A stretch of 64,000 bases of DNA from Tenacibaculum sp. SZ-18 (GCF_002813915.1 NZ_CP019335.1:3703777-3767776); one strand, 5' to 3'. Positions 43,380 through 53,138 are shown, counted from the first letter of the stretch. Translations and numbers: made by a program. Notes: generated by a model not told the origin, from the sequence alone.

Positions 43380-45236
43380 ATGAAAAATGTAATTTTAACA
43401 ATAGGAAGTGTACTGTTGTTTTCTTTTGGAAGCCAAGCTCAGAATTCAGGTAATCAAAAGAATTATTGGCAGCAAAAAGTTGACTACACGATGGATATTG
43501 ATGTTGACGTAGAAAAATATCAATATAAAGGAAAGCAAAAGCTTGTCTATACGAATAACTCTCCAGACGAGTTAAATAAAGTGTTTTATCATTTGTATTT
43601 CAATGCTTTTCAACCAAATTCACAAATGGATGTGCGTTTACATACCATTGATGATCCAGATGGAAGAATGGTAACAAAAGCTGGTACAATCGACAAACCA
43701 GTTGTAGAAAGTAGAATAGCAAAACTAAGTCCTTCGGAAGTTGGATTTATTAAGGTGAATTCACTTACTCAAGATGGAAAAGTAGTAAAGTATGAAACTG
43801 TCGGTACTATTTTAGAGGTAACCTTAGCCAAACCAATTAAACCAGGTAAAAAAGTTACTTTTGTTATGGATTTCGATGCTCAAGTTCCGCAACAAATTAG
43901 ACGTTCTGGTAGGAACAGTAAAGAAGGAGTTGCTTTGTCGATGACTCAATGGTACCCTAAAATGGCAGAGTATGACTTTGAAGGATGGCATACACCTCCA
44001 TATATAGCTAGAGAATTCCACGGAGTTTGGGGAAATTTCGATGTAACTTTACATATCGACAAGAATTATGTAGTTGGAGGAACTGGAACTCTTCAAAATC
44101 CTCAAGAAGTTGGACATGGGTATGAAAACAAAAACAAAAGCTTAAAACTTCCAAAGGGAGATAAGTTAACTTGGAATTTTGTTGGAAAAGACATTCATGA
44201 TTTTACTTGGGCTGCAGATCCTGAATATCAGCATGATGTTTATAAAATGGATAATGGAATTAACTTACATTTTCTTTACAAGAAAACTTTAGAAGCGAAG
44301 TATTTAGAAAACTGGAAGAAATTACAGCCAAAAACTGCTGAATTAATGAACTATTTCAGTGAGAATATTGGACCTTATCCTTACAAGCAATACAGTGTTA
44401 TTCAAGGTGGAGATGGAGGTATGGAATATGCACAATGTACTTTAATTACCGGTAAAAGAAAGTGGGGAAGTTTGTTCGGTGTAACTGCACATGAACTTGC
44501 TCATACATGGTTCCAATTTCTATTGGCTACAAATGAAAGCAAACATCCATGGATGGATGAGGGTTTTACAACATATATTTCTAACAAGGCTGAAGATTTA
44601 ATTCAGGGAAGAGGTAAAGAAAATCCGCATGCTGGTTCTTATAGAGGATATGCATATTTAGTTCAATCTGGAAAAGAGAAGCCACTTTCAACCCATGCAG
44701 ACAGATATGAAACAAACTTTGCATACAGCATTGGAAGTTATAGTAAAGGAAATATTTTCTTAAGTCAGCTAGAATATATTATTGGTACTGATAATGTTGC
44801 GAAAACATTAAAGAAGTATTACAACGATTTTGCCTTTAAACACCCAACGCCAAACGATATTAAGAGAACTGCAGAGAAAGTTTCTGGTATTCATTTAGAT
44901 TGGTATTTGAACGAGTGGACGCAAACTACTCATACAATTGATTACGGTGTGAAACAAGTAAATGATAAAGAAATTACTTTAGAAAGAATTGGTGCAATGC
45001 CAATGCCTATTGATTTGGAAGTCGAATATACAGACGGTTCTAAAGAATCATTCTATATTCCAATAGAAATTATGAGAGGTGCAAAACCAACTGATGCTAA
45101 ATTGCTCAAAGATTGGGGTTGGGCATATCCTACCTACACTTTTAAAGCAAATAAATCAGTAAAGTCTGTGAAAGTTGATAAGAGTGGTTTAATGGCAGAT
45201 GTAAATCTGTTGAACAACACTTTTTCGATAGAATAA
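43380..45236 (+). CDS. Exported M1 family metallopeptidase
   Basis: The protein is 618 aa with a signal peptide (ending FGSQAQ). The aminopeptidase motif GGDGGMEYAQ is near residue 344. The zinc site is HELAHTWFQ (His371, Glu372, His375) with Glu394 in MDEGFTTY, exact HExxH-x18-E spacing. The N-terminal beta domain (about 20-250) and a short C-terminal beta region are present; the large C-terminal helical domain of PepN is absent. It probably trims peptides in the periplasm. It has its own terminator. Confidence 0.93.
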   Translation: MKNVILTIGSVLLFSFGSQAQNSGNQKNYWQQKVDYTMDIDVDVEKYQYKGKQKLVYTNNSPDELNKVFYHLYFNAFQPNSQMDVRLHTIDDPDGRMVTKAGTIDKPVVESRIAKLSPSEVGFIKVNSLTQDGKVVKYETVGTILEVTLAKPIKPGKKVTFVMDFDAQVPQQIRRSGRNSKEGVALSMTQWYPKMAEYDFEGWHTPPYIAREFHGVWGNFDVTLHIDKNYVVGGTGTLQNPQEVGHGYENKNKSLKLPKGDKLTWNFVGKDIHDFTWAADPEYQHDVYKMDNGINLHFLYKKTLEAKYLENWKKLQPKTAELMNYFSENIGPYPYKQYSVIQGGDGGMEYAQCTLITGKRKWGSLFGVTAHELAHTWFQFLLATNESKHPWMDEGFTTYISNKAEDLIQGRGKENPHAGSYRGYAYLVQSGKEKPLSTHADRYETNFAYSIGSYSKGNIFLSQLEYIIGTDNVAKTLKKYYNDFAFKHPTPNDIKRTAEKVSGIHLDWYLNEWTQTTHTIDYGVKQVNDKEITLERIGAMPMPIDLEVEYTDGSKESFYIPIEIMRGAKPTDAKLLKDWGWAYPTYTFKANKSVKSVKVDKSGLMADVNLLNNTFSIE

Positions 45237-45257
45237 GGATATTTAACTAATAGAATG

Positions 45258-45295
45258 AAGGCAGTGAAAACAACGAGTTTTCACTGCTTTTTTAT
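45258..45295 (+). terminator. Terminator after the M1 peptidase gene
   Basis: The stem GCAGTGAAAAC / GTTTTCACTGC has a short loop and is followed by seven T residues. Confidence 0.9.
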
Positions 45296-45307
45296 TTTTA
45301 AAATAAC

Positions 45308-45315
45308 TACTTTTG
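45308..45315 (+). promoter_or_regulatory. -7 box of glnS
   Basis: TACTTTTG fits TAnnTTTG and lies 20 nt upstream of the ATG at 45336. Confidence 0.45.
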
Positions 45316-45335
45316 CACGTAAATTATAAGTGAAT

Positions 45336-47024
45336 ATGTCAGAAGAAAAGAAATCACTAAACTTTTTAGAGCAAATTATTGAAGATGATTTAGCTAATGG
45401 AATGAAAAACGATGAATTACGTTTTCGTTTTCCACCAGAACCTAATGGATATCTTCACATTGGACATACAAAAGCAATTGGAATTAGTTTTGGTTTGGGA
45501 GAGAAGTATAATGCTCCTGTAAATCTAAGATTTGATGATACCAATCCAGCTAAAGAAGAGCAAGAGTATGTTGATGCAATTAAAAAAGATGTTTCTTGGT
45601 TGGGATACCAATGGGAAAATGAATGTTATTCTTCTGATTATTTTCAACAGTTATATGATTGGGCAGTTCAACTTATAAAAGAAGGTAAGGCCTATGTAGA
45701 TAGCCAATCTTCTGAAGCAATGGCTGAACAGAAAGGTACACCAACAGAACCAGGTGCTGCAAGTCCGTTTAGAGATAGAAGTATTGAAGAAAACCTTGAT
45801 TTATTCTATAAAATGAAAGAAGGTGAGTTTGATGAAGGAGCTCATGTCTTAAGAGCAAAAATTGATATGGCTTCACCGAACATGTTGTTGCGTGATCCAA
45901 TCATGTATAGAATTCTTAAAAAAGAACACCATAGAACAGGGAATAATTGGGTAATTTATCCTATGTACGATTGGACTCATGGTGAAAGCGATTATATTGA
46001 GCAAATTTCACATTCTTTATGTTCATTAGAGTTTAAACCACACCGCGATTTATATAATTGGTTTAGAGATAATGTTTATGAATATAGTAGAGATGCATTT
46101 CCTTTAATGCCAAAGCAAAGAGAGTTTTCTCGTTTGAACCTGAGTTATACAATCATGAGTAAACGAAAGCTCTTAAAATTGGTAGAAGAAGGGATTGTCT
46201 CTGGATGGGATGATCCAAGGATGCCTACCATTTCTGGCTTAAGAAGAAGAGGTTATACTCCAGCTTCTATCAGAAATTTTATTGAAACTGTTGGAGTTTC
46301 TAAACGTGAAAACGTAATTGACGTAGCTTTATTAGAGTTTAAAATTCGAGAGGATTTAAATAAAACTGCTAATAGAGTTATGGGAGTTTTAAATCCTGTA
46401 AAATTAGTCATTACCAATTACCCTGAAGGAGAAGAAGAAATCTTAATAGCAGAAAATAACCCAGAGATGGATGCTGGTTCAAGAGAAGTACCATTTTCAC
46501 GGGAATTATATATCGAAAGAGAAGATTTTAAGGAAGAAGCAAACAGAAAGTATTTTCGCTTAGCATTAGGAAAAGAGGTTCGTTTAAAAAACGCTTATAT
46601 CATAAAAGGAGAAAGTTGTGTTAAAGATGAAGATGGAAACATCACTGAAATTCATTGTACATACGATCCTTTAAGCAAATCTGGAAGTGGAACAGAGGAA
46701 AGTAAAAGAAAAGTAAAAGGAACGCTTCATTGGGTTTCTGTGAAGCACGCTGTCAAAGCTGAGGTTCGAGTTTACGATCGTTTGTTTTTAGATGAAGCTC
46801 CAGATGGACATAAAGACAAAGACTTTATGGAGTTTTTGAATCCGAATTCTTTGAAAAAAATTGAAGCTTATGTTGAGCCAAGTTTGGTAACAGCAAAAAT
46901 TGGAGATAGATTTCAATTTCAAAGGTTAGGATATTTTAATGTTGACAATGAGTGTACAAAGGAAAAATTAGTATTCAATAAAACCGTAGGTCTTAGAGAT
47001 ACTTGGGCAAAAGTGAATAAATAA
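45336..47024 (+). CDS. glnS: Glutaminyl-tRNA synthetase
   Basis: The protein is 562 aa from MSEEKKSLNF (a GTG two codons earlier is possible). Class I synthetase motifs are clear: FPPEPNGYLHIGHTKAI (HIGH) near residue 29, and TIMSKRKLL (MSK) near 270. The C-terminal anticodon-binding beta-barrels end with QRLGYFNVD. It charges tRNA-Gln directly. It is monocistronic, after the M1 peptidase terminator. Confidence 0.96.
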   Translation: MSEEKKSLNFLEQIIEDDLANGMKNDELRFRFPPEPNGYLHIGHTKAIGISFGLGEKYNAPVNLRFDDTNPAKEEQEYVDAIKKDVSWLGYQWENECYSSDYFQQLYDWAVQLIKEGKAYVDSQSSEAMAEQKGTPTEPGAASPFRDRSIEENLDLFYKMKEGEFDEGAHVLRAKIDMASPNMLLRDPIMYRILKKEHHRTGNNWVIYPMYDWTHGESDYIEQISHSLCSLEFKPHRDLYNWFRDNVYEYSRDAFPLMPKQREFSRLNLSYTIMSKRKLLKLVEEGIVSGWDDPRMPTISGLRRRGYTPASIRNFIETVGVSKRENVIDVALLEFKIREDLNKTANRVMGVLNPVKLVITNYPEGEEEILIAENNPEMDAGSREVPFSRELYIEREDFKEEANRKYFRLALGKEVRLKNAYIIKGESCVKDEDGNITEIHCTYDPLSKSGSGTEESKRKVKGTLHWVSVKHAVKAEVRVYDRLFLDEAPDGHKDKDFMEFLNPNSLKKIEAYVEPSLVTAKIGDRFQFQRLGYFNVDNECTKEKLVFNKTVGLRDTWAKVNK

Positions 47025-47154
47025 AATTGTTAATTATGTATGATATTTTTTTCATCATATTAATTTTGAATTAAAAAAAGTTAAAAAACTAATTTTTTTT
47101 ATTATTTTAGTATTCACGATATACTATGAAACCAATACTTTATATCCCCCAATA

Positions 47155-47821
47155 ATGAAAAAAGTTATATGGTTATTCTTAATTTTTATTGCCAGTAATA
47201 CTGCTCTTTGTCAGAATTACAACACACATAATGTTAAAATAAAAAAAGGCAAAAATTCCACAAAAAATATTGAAGTAGAGATTGTTTATAAGAAAAAAAT
47301 AGAGCTGCTATCAACTGTTTCTGGAAATAATAAAATAGATAAACAAATCAAGAAACGTTTTTTTATAAAACGAAAAGAGAAGACAGTAGATTATTTTTTT
47401 GGTAGAAGCAATAGTCAAAGTGCGAAGGACGACAAGAAGAACAAATCGTCTAAGAACAATTCGATTTTTACCTTTGATAAAGATGATAATGTTCCTGTAT
47501 TTGCTGATTGTAAAAAAAATATAGGTAAAAAGTTATCAAAAGAATGTTTTAAGATAGGTATTACTAAATATACAAAAGAGAATTTTGAGTATCCAGAGAA
47601 AGCAATAGATGAAGGAACTACCTGCAAAGTAACTTGTTAATTGTACTATTCATACGACAGATAAAATTGTAAATATAAATGCTGCTGATGACAATGACGT
47701 TGAAACACTTACAACTTACAGTATAAAATTACTTTCAAAATTACCAAAATTAAAACTAGCTAGAGAAGATAGTAAGTCTGTAGCTACGTCTTATGAATCT
47801 CAATTAGAATTTTCACTATAA
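47155..47821 (+). pseudogene. Exported TonB-C-like protein gene broken by a frameshift
   Basis: From ATG 47155 the frame encodes a signal peptide (MKKVIWLFLIFIASNTALCQ), a basic stretch (KKRFFIKRKEK), and PVFADCKKNIGKKLSKECFK with NFEYPEKAIDEGTTCKVTC, then TAA at 47638. In another frame directly after this, CTIHTTDKIVNINAADDND and LLSKLPKLKLAREDSKSVAT, ending SLEFSL-like (YESQLEFSL), complete the TonB C-terminal-like domain to a stop at 47821. The paralog at 47915 has the same layout unbroken. A one-base insertion near 47637-47641 would explain the break. Confidence 0.7.
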
Positions 47822-47914
47822 AAAGATTAGAAGACAGAACTAAATACTACATAATACTTTTTAGAGTATTTAAAATAAATAATAGTTAACAAACAATTTA
47901 AATTCCCCCCCGAG

Positions 47915-48625
47915 ATGAAAAACCATCTAAGATTGTTAGTTTACTTATTTTTAGTAAACATTTTAACCGCACAAACAGACAAGGTCTGCAGTTCTAAAGT
48001 TGTTATTGTTGAAGACTTGAACAGTATCGATAAATGTAAAGCCATCAATGATAAACTGGATGAATCCGAAAAACCTAAGCGTCAGGTTTTTCTAAGACTG
48101 AGTCATTTAAATCGTAGGTTTTTAAGAAAACGTAAGCCAGATAGTAAAAAAGTTTTTAAAGCAAAAGAGACGGTTAAAGCGATTAGCGAATTGGACGCAA
48201 AAGGAATAAAAGATAATAGTGGAGCTTCTGCCACTTCTAATAAAATTATCAAAAGTAAAACAAGTACTTCTGTTTTTAAACTATATGAGGTTGATTTTAT
48301 ACCAGTTTTTAAAAATTGTGGAAAACTTGTAGGTAAAGATGTTTTAGAGTGTTTTAAGGAACAGATTTCAATTCATATTCAAAATAATTTTGAGTACCCA
48401 AAAGATGCTTTAGAAGATGAAATAACAGGAAAAGTGACAGTTCACTTTTTATTTAATAAGAACGGGTCGATTAAAATTCAAGAGGTAATAGACCCTAATA
48501 AAGATAAAATATTAAGTGACTATACCAAGGAGTTAATTAAAAAACTTCCAAGCTTTACTCCAGCAACAAAGAACGGAATTCCTGTTCCATTAACATATCA
48601 GCTTTCCCTTGATTTCTCCTTGTAA
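47915..48625 (+). CDS. Exported protein with TonB C-terminal-like domain
   Basis: The protein is 236 aa. It has a signal peptide (LLVYLFLVNILTAQ), VEDLNSIDKCKAI, a basic cluster (RFLRKRK) and a variable linker. The C-terminal domain (about 125-236) has two conserved Cys (FKNCGKLVG; VLECFKEQI) and the TonB-C pattern IHIQNNFEYPKDALEDEITG, then KVTVHFLFNKNGSIKIQEV. It lacks the long Pro-rich spacer and the retained membrane anchor of classical TonB. It belongs to a family of three in this window. The function is not established; it may have a structural or energy-transducing role. Confidence 0.75.
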   Translation: MKNHLRLLVYLFLVNILTAQTDKVCSSKVVIVEDLNSIDKCKAINDKLDESEKPKRQVFLRLSHLNRRFLRKRKPDSKKVFKAKETVKAISELDAKGIKDNSGASATSNKIIKSKTSTSVFKLYEVDFIPVFKNCGKLVGKDVLECFKEQISIHIQNNFEYPKDALEDEITGKVTVHFLFNKNGSIKIQEVIDPNKDKILSDYTKELIKKLPSFTPATKNGIPVPLTYQLSLDFSL

Positions 48626-48654
48626 TATTTAGGAGAAAAAAGTGAAGGTAAAAT

Positions 48655-48684
48655 AAAAGAGAGCTTAGGGACTCTCTTTTTTTT
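48655..48684 (+). terminator. Terminator after the TonB-C-like gene
   Basis: The stem AAAAGAGAG / CTCTCTTTT is followed by T residues. It lies between converging genes; the A-tract on its left would also permit termination from the minus strand. Confidence 0.75.
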
Positions 48685-48733
48685 GCAATAATTTTAATAA
48701 TCTCTGTTGAGTGGAAACTTAAAAAAGTTACTA

Positions 48734-50350
48734 CTATTTAACTTCAAATGAAATTGGCAGAATCCAATTGGCACGTAGTATTAGCTTTTCTTCATCAGAA
48801 TTATGATTTATAATTTTTTCAGGTTGTCTTTTCTGTAGATAGTTACCTGTATCCCAAACTCCATTTTCATTATCATCAATAATAGCTCTTAAAGTATATT
48901 CATTAGGCTCTAATAGACTAAACTCAATTTTTGCAGATTTTTTTAAGTAAACACTTTTTACAACTTTATCCTTATTTAACAACTGAAGAATTACAGGTTT
49001 ATCAGTATTCTTTTTAACATCTACATTAATTGCACCATAATCTTCTACTTGTTTTGTAATAAAAAGGTACTTTAAAGTATCTTTTGTTTTTACCTGATAT
49101 AAATCTTCAATCGCATTCGGAAGTATTTTTAAACGGTACTTTGATTGTGTTTTCATATCAAATAAGATTCCAAGTTGATTAAAATCTAGTTTTTTTACTT
49201 CAAAATCTACATTAATTGAATCAGCAATAGTCATAGAAAACTTTTCACGTTCAACATTGATAATTGGATTGTTCGCTGTTATTTTTAAGGTATCTTTAAA
49301 GTGGATATTCCTTCCTTTTATATTAGTTTTGACAGAAAGTGAGTCAATTTGTTTTTTACGTAATTTTACGTTCGAGGTATCAATACTCTTTCCGTTTGTT
49401 ACTATAAATTTTAAAGAATCTAATTCCATTGGTGTGTACCAAACGTTTAATGAATCTTTCGCTTTAGATAACTTAGAAAAATATTTAAAGTCCTTTGGTA
49501 CATCTGATAAAAGTTTCACTTTCAAATCTTTTTGTTTTCCTTCAAAAGCAAATTGAATTCGACCTTTTTTAATTTCTTTACCCCTTTTAAACTTAAATGG
49601 TTGATCTTCCATGAAAAGCACTAAAGATTTTATTAGTAAACTATCTTTAGGGAGATAAATTTCTTGATCTAAAAACCCAATTTGATCAGATTTTGAGTTA
49701 TATAAATAATTTGGAGTTTCCTCATCTAATGCAAATAAACGATACTTTCCTTGGCTAATATTGGTAAATTCAAAATTAACTGAATCCATTGTACGTGAAA
49801 CATAGTCGGGCTTTTTCTTGTAAATAATAGAATCATTGTAAATAGAATCAACCTTGTAAAGAAGTAGACTATAATTTTTACTTTTTTTCTCCTTTAATAC
49901 ATCATAAACTCCACCTTTAAGTGTTAAAGAATCGATGTAATCACCTGTAGAAAAAATATATTTAAAGTTTTCTATTTTATTATTTTCATTATTATCTTGA
50001 ATAGCATCTCCAAAATTAAAAGTGTATGTAGTATTTTCTTTTAAAGTGTCTAATATTTTAATATTTATGTACTTACTTGGTGTACCTTGCGGAGTAACCA
50101 ATGCAGGTGTTTTAAATGGAGGAGAAATTATGAGCTTTTTATTTAAATCTCTTAATACAACGTATTCATCAAAATACAAACGAATATTATCTTCTTTAAA
50201 GTTTAATGTTTCGTAAGCTGGTTTAGCTAACACCATAATTGGTGTATCTTCATCTTTTGGTCCACCACTTGGTGTTCCTTTTCGTGCACAATTGTGGAAA
50301 AGCAGGCTTAACGGAATGAAGAATACCAATAATTGTTTCAAAAGCTTCAC
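48734..50350 (-). CDS. Ig-like domain lipoprotein
   Basis: The protein is 538 aa. It has a lipoprotein signal peptide (FIPLSLLFHNCARKGTPSGG, lipobox Cys21), followed by PKDEDTP. An Ig-like (SbsA/Big_5-type) domain comes next (KENTTYTFNFGDAIQDNNEN), then several further beta-rich regions. In flavobacteria this lipoprotein is conserved next to comF, as here (45 bp downstream). It is probably a structural envelope protein; no catalytic motif is seen. Confidence 0.8.
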   Translation of the reverse strand: MKLLKQLLVFFIPLSLLFHNCARKGTPSGGPKDEDTPIMVLAKPAYETLNFKEDNIRLYFDEYVVLRDLNKKLIISPPFKTPALVTPQGTPSKYINIKILDTLKENTTYTFNFGDAIQDNNENNKIENFKYIFSTGDYIDSLTLKGGVYDVLKEKKSKNYSLLLYKVDSIYNDSIIYKKKPDYVSRTMDSVNFEFTNISQGKYRLFALDEETPNYLYNSKSDQIGFLDQEIYLPKDSLLIKSLVLFMEDQPFKFKRGKEIKKGRIQFAFEGKQKDLKVKLLSDVPKDFKYFSKLSKAKDSLNVWYTPMELDSLKFIVTNGKSIDTSNVKLRKKQIDSLSVKTNIKGRNIHFKDTLKITANNPIINVEREKFSMTIADSINVDFEVKKLDFNQLGILFDMKTQSKYRLKILPNAIEDLYQVKTKDTLKYLFITKQVEDYGAINVDVKKNTDKPVILQLLNKDKVVKSVYLKKSAKIEFSLLEPNEYTLRAIIDDNENGVWDTGNYLQKRQPEKIINHNSDEEKLILRANWILPISFEVK

Positions 50351-50395
50351 GAGAAAAATATATTTAAATCAATTCAAAAGTAGTAAAAAAAAGAG

Positions 50396-51088
50396 CTAAC
50401 TATTCTCGGTAAACGCAATACTTAGAACACTTATTCTCAAATTATCTGTTTTTAACAATTCTTTACAACAAGCTTCTATAGTTGCTCCTGTTGTAATAAC
50501 ATCATCAACTAAAACAACATGTTTATTTCTTAAGATAACATGATCTTTTAAATAAAAATCTTTAGAAATAGTTTCAGCTCTAGTATATCTGTCTTTTGAA
50601 GTTTGAGATTTATTATTTGACTTTCTGAAAAGAGTTGATTTATAAACAGGAATCTCAAAGATGTCACCTAAAGTATCACAAAAGGTGTGAACCTGATTAT
50701 AACCTCGTTTTATCTTTTTTTTACGATGAATTGGAACGGGAATAATTGCATCAATGTCATGCATAAAATGATTACTCTTTAATAGTTCGGAAAACCAAAA
50801 ACCCAAATAGTTTCCGATATCTTGACGATTGTTATATTTTAAATTATGAATTAATTTTTGAGTTATATTTTTTTTGTTGAAGAAAAGAAATGATGAGGAT
50901 TTTTCTATTTTAGTCCTTCCATAAAAAGATGCTGTAACAATATTGCTAGTACAGTCGTCTAATTTTAATATAGGAAGATCGTTACTACAGAAATTACATA
51001 AAACTTTTTCTGAATAAAGTAACTCGTTGGAGCAACCAACGCATAAATTAGGAAAAAATACCCTTAAAAAGTCTTTTAAAAAACGCAT
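50396..51088 (-). CDS. ComF family protein (phosphoribosyltransferase-like)
   Basis: The 230-aa protein has an N-terminal zinc-ribbon (CVGCSNELLYSEKVLCNFC) and a PRTase-like domain with the PRPP loop VVLVDDVITTGATI and IPVPIHRKKKIKRGYNQ. ComF acts in DNA uptake and recombination in naturally competent bacteria, but is also widespread in species with no demonstrated competence. It is divergent from the methyltransferase gene. Confidence 0.88.
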   Translation of the reverse strand: MRFLKDFLRVFFPNLCVGCSNELLYSEKVLCNFCSNDLPILKLDDCTSNIVTASFYGRTKIEKSSSFLFFNKKNITQKLIHNLKYNNRQDIGNYLGFWFSELLKSNHFMHDIDAIIPVPIHRKKKIKRGYNQVHTFCDTLGDIFEIPVYKSTLFRKSNNKSQTSKDRYTRAETISKDFYLKDHVILRNKHVVLVDDVITTGATIEACCKELLKTDNLRISVLSIAFTENS

Positions 51089-51134
51089 ATTTGCGAAGCA
51101 ATTTTTTTATAAATATACAAATAGTTCATTTTTT

Positions 51135-51698
51135 TTGAGTAAAAAGTTTAATTTTTTTAAAGAAGCAATTGCAACAGCTAAAACCTCAGGAACCTTAGTT
51201 CCTAGTTCCAGGTTTTTGGCAGATAGAATGCTTAGAGGTGTTGACTTCGAGTCTACGAATCTGATCGTTGAATTAGGTCCAGGGGATGGAGCAATAACAA
51301 AACATTTACTTCAAAGAATAGGACCCAATACTACAATTATTTGTTTCGAAATAAATGAGAACTTTTATAATGAGTTGCAAAAAATTGAGCACCCACAATT
51401 GGTTGTATTAATGGCGTCAGCTGAAAATATTGAGTCTGAAATTGAAAAATATGGATTTGAAAAAGCGGATTATATTGTTTCAAGTTTGCCGCTTTCAATT
51501 ATTCCAAAAGAAATTTCAATGAATATTTTGAATACTTCTCATCAAGTTTTAAAAGAGGATGGTAAGTATATTCAATTTCAATATTCTTTAAATTACCTAA
51601 AAAAATTAAAAGATATTTTTGGTAAGAACAACGTAAAAGTTCAATTTGAAGCTATCAACATCCCACCTGCATTTGTTTATCAGTGCTCAAAAATCTAA
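51135..51698 (+). CDS. Class I SAM-dependent methyltransferase (PmtA-like)
   Basis: The protein is 187 aa from TTG 51135 (SKKFNFFKEA). The longer frame from 51027 would run 62 nt into comF on the other strand and adds a sequence that looks like a chance extension. The SAM-binding glycine motif is VELGPGDGAITKHLL near residue 46. The second acidic residue is in CFEINENFY and motif IV is ADYIVSSLPLS. The start of the domain (VPSSRFLADRML) resembles rRNA-adenine and phospholipid N-methyltransferases. The substrate is probably a phospholipid or a similar molecule; this is not certain. Confidence 0.75.
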   Translation: MSKKFNFFKEAIATAKTSGTLVPSSRFLADRMLRGVDFESTNLIVELGPGDGAITKHLLQRIGPNTTIICFEINENFYNELQKIEHPQLVVLMASAENIESEIEKYGFEKADYIVSSLPLSIIPKEISMNILNTSHQVLKEDGKYIQFQYSLNYLKKLKDIFGKNNVKVQFEAINIPPAFVYQCSKI

Positions 51699-51743
51699 TT
51701 ACTCAAAGTAGCAATTATCCTTATTTCAATTTTTTATAATTTG

Positions 51744-51751
51744 TACTTTTG
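51744..51751 (+). promoter_or_regulatory. -7 box of hflX
   Basis: TACTTTTG fits TAnnTTTG and lies only 6 nt before the ATG at 51758, so the transcript would be nearly leaderless. Confidence 0.4.
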
Positions 51752-51757
51752 TGCCTT

Positions 51758-52948
51758 ATGATAGAAACAAAAAAAGTAATTTCTGAAAAGGCAGTTTTAA
51801 TTGGGGTTATTACTCAATTACAAAACGAAGATAAGGCGGAAGAGTATTTAGATGAATTAGAGTTCTTAACTATTACTGCTGGAGGAGTCCCTGTAAAAAG
51901 GTTTTTACAAAAATTAGATAAACCAAACCCTAAGACCTTCTTGGGATCTGGAAAATTGGAGGATGTTAAACATTTTATAGAAGTTAATGAAATAGGAACC
52001 GCAATTTTTGATGACGAATTGTCTCCTGCGCAATTACGTAACATTGAAAAAATTTTAAATTGTAAAATTCTTGACAGGACCAATTTGATTTTGGATATTT
52101 TCGCAAGGAGAGCGCAAACTAGCTCTGCGAAAACTCAAGTTGAATTAGCTCAATATCAATATTTGTTGCCTCGTTTAACTAGAATGTGGACTCACCTTGA
52201 CAAGCAAAAAGGAGGTATTGGAATGAGAGGTCCGGGGGAAACTGAAATTGAAACGGATAGACGTATTATTCGTGATAAAATAACATTACTTAAAAAGAAG
52301 CTTGTTAACATTGATAAACAAATGGCTGTTCAAAGAAAGAACAGAGGAAAAATGGTTAGAGTCGCTTTGGTAGGATATACTAATGTTGGAAAATCAACAC
52401 TTATGAATCTTATAAGTAAAAGTGAAGTTTTTGCCGAGAACAAGTTGTTTGCTACTTTGGACACTACTGTACGGAAAGTAGTAATTAAGAATATTCCATT
52501 TTTGCTCACAGATACTGTTGGGTTTATTCGAAAATTACCCACGCAACTAGTCGAATCATTTAAGTCTACCTTGGATGAAGTGCGAGAAGCAGACCTAATT
52601 GTCCATGTGGTCGATATTTCCCATTCTAGTTTTGAAGATCATATATCATCAGTAAACAAAATACTGGTCGAAATAAATAGCGCTAATAAGCCTACTGTAA
52701 TGGTATTCAATAAAATCGATTCCTATGTCTGCGAAACAATAGATAAAGATGACTTAGTTACAGAAAAAACTAAAGCTCATTTTACGTTAGAGGATTGGAA
52801 AAATAAATGGGTTAATGATTTAAGTGAGCAGGTTTGTTTTATTTCTGCTGGAGAAAAGACAAATATTGAGGAATTTAAAGAAAAAGTTTATGAAGAGGTA
52901 ATGAAAATTCACACGAAAATATTCCCTTATAATAAATTTTTATATTGA
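51758..52948 (+). CDS. hflX: GTPase HflX
   Basis: The protein is 396 aa from ATG 51758; a TTG three codons earlier overlaps the -7 box. The HflX N-terminal domain contains FLGSGKLEDV, and the middle glycine-rich segment is KGGIGMRGPGETEIETDRR. The G domain has GYTNVGKST (G1), DTVGFIRKLP (G3) and FNKID (G4). HflX binds the 50S subunit and rescues or splits stalled ribosomes in stress. Confidence 0.95.
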   Translation: MIETKKVISEKAVLIGVITQLQNEDKAEEYLDELEFLTITAGGVPVKRFLQKLDKPNPKTFLGSGKLEDVKHFIEVNEIGTAIFDDELSPAQLRNIEKILNCKILDRTNLILDIFARRAQTSSAKTQVELAQYQYLLPRLTRMWTHLDKQKGGIGMRGPGETEIETDRRIIRDKITLLKKKLVNIDKQMAVQRKNRGKMVRVALVGYTNVGKSTLMNLISKSEVFAENKLFATLDTTVRKVVIKNIPFLLTDTVGFIRKLPTQLVESFKSTLDEVREADLIVHVVDISHSSFEDHISSVNKILVEINSANKPTVMVFNKIDSYVCETIDKDDLVTEKTKAHFTLEDWKNKWVNDLSEQVCFISAGEKTNIEEFKEKVYEEVMKIHTKIFPYNKFLY

Positions 52949-53138
52949 AATAGCTACTTGTAGTACTGAAATTGTTAACAATTGATTAATACTGGTTTGA
53001 AAAAGACAAAAATTAATAACATAAATTTCATGCATAAAAATTCTTTAATTTTGTTTCAGAATATTCCCATTGTAAAAGTTGATGTTTAATTGCATCCTGT
53101 CTTAGTTGTTGATGAGGCATGGTGTCAATCCCCAAGTT
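52949..53138. other. Intergenic stretch before the TonB-C-like gene
   Basis: This is AT-rich sequence without a gene. It presumably holds the promoter of the TonB-C-like protein and receptor pair. The ATG at 53139 is preceded by TCCCCAAGTT. Confidence 0.4.

Noticed and set aside
51027..51134. N-terminal extension of the methyltransferase into comF
   Set aside because: It overlaps comF on the opposite strand and lacks protein-like character; TTG 51135 begins where the conserved domain does.
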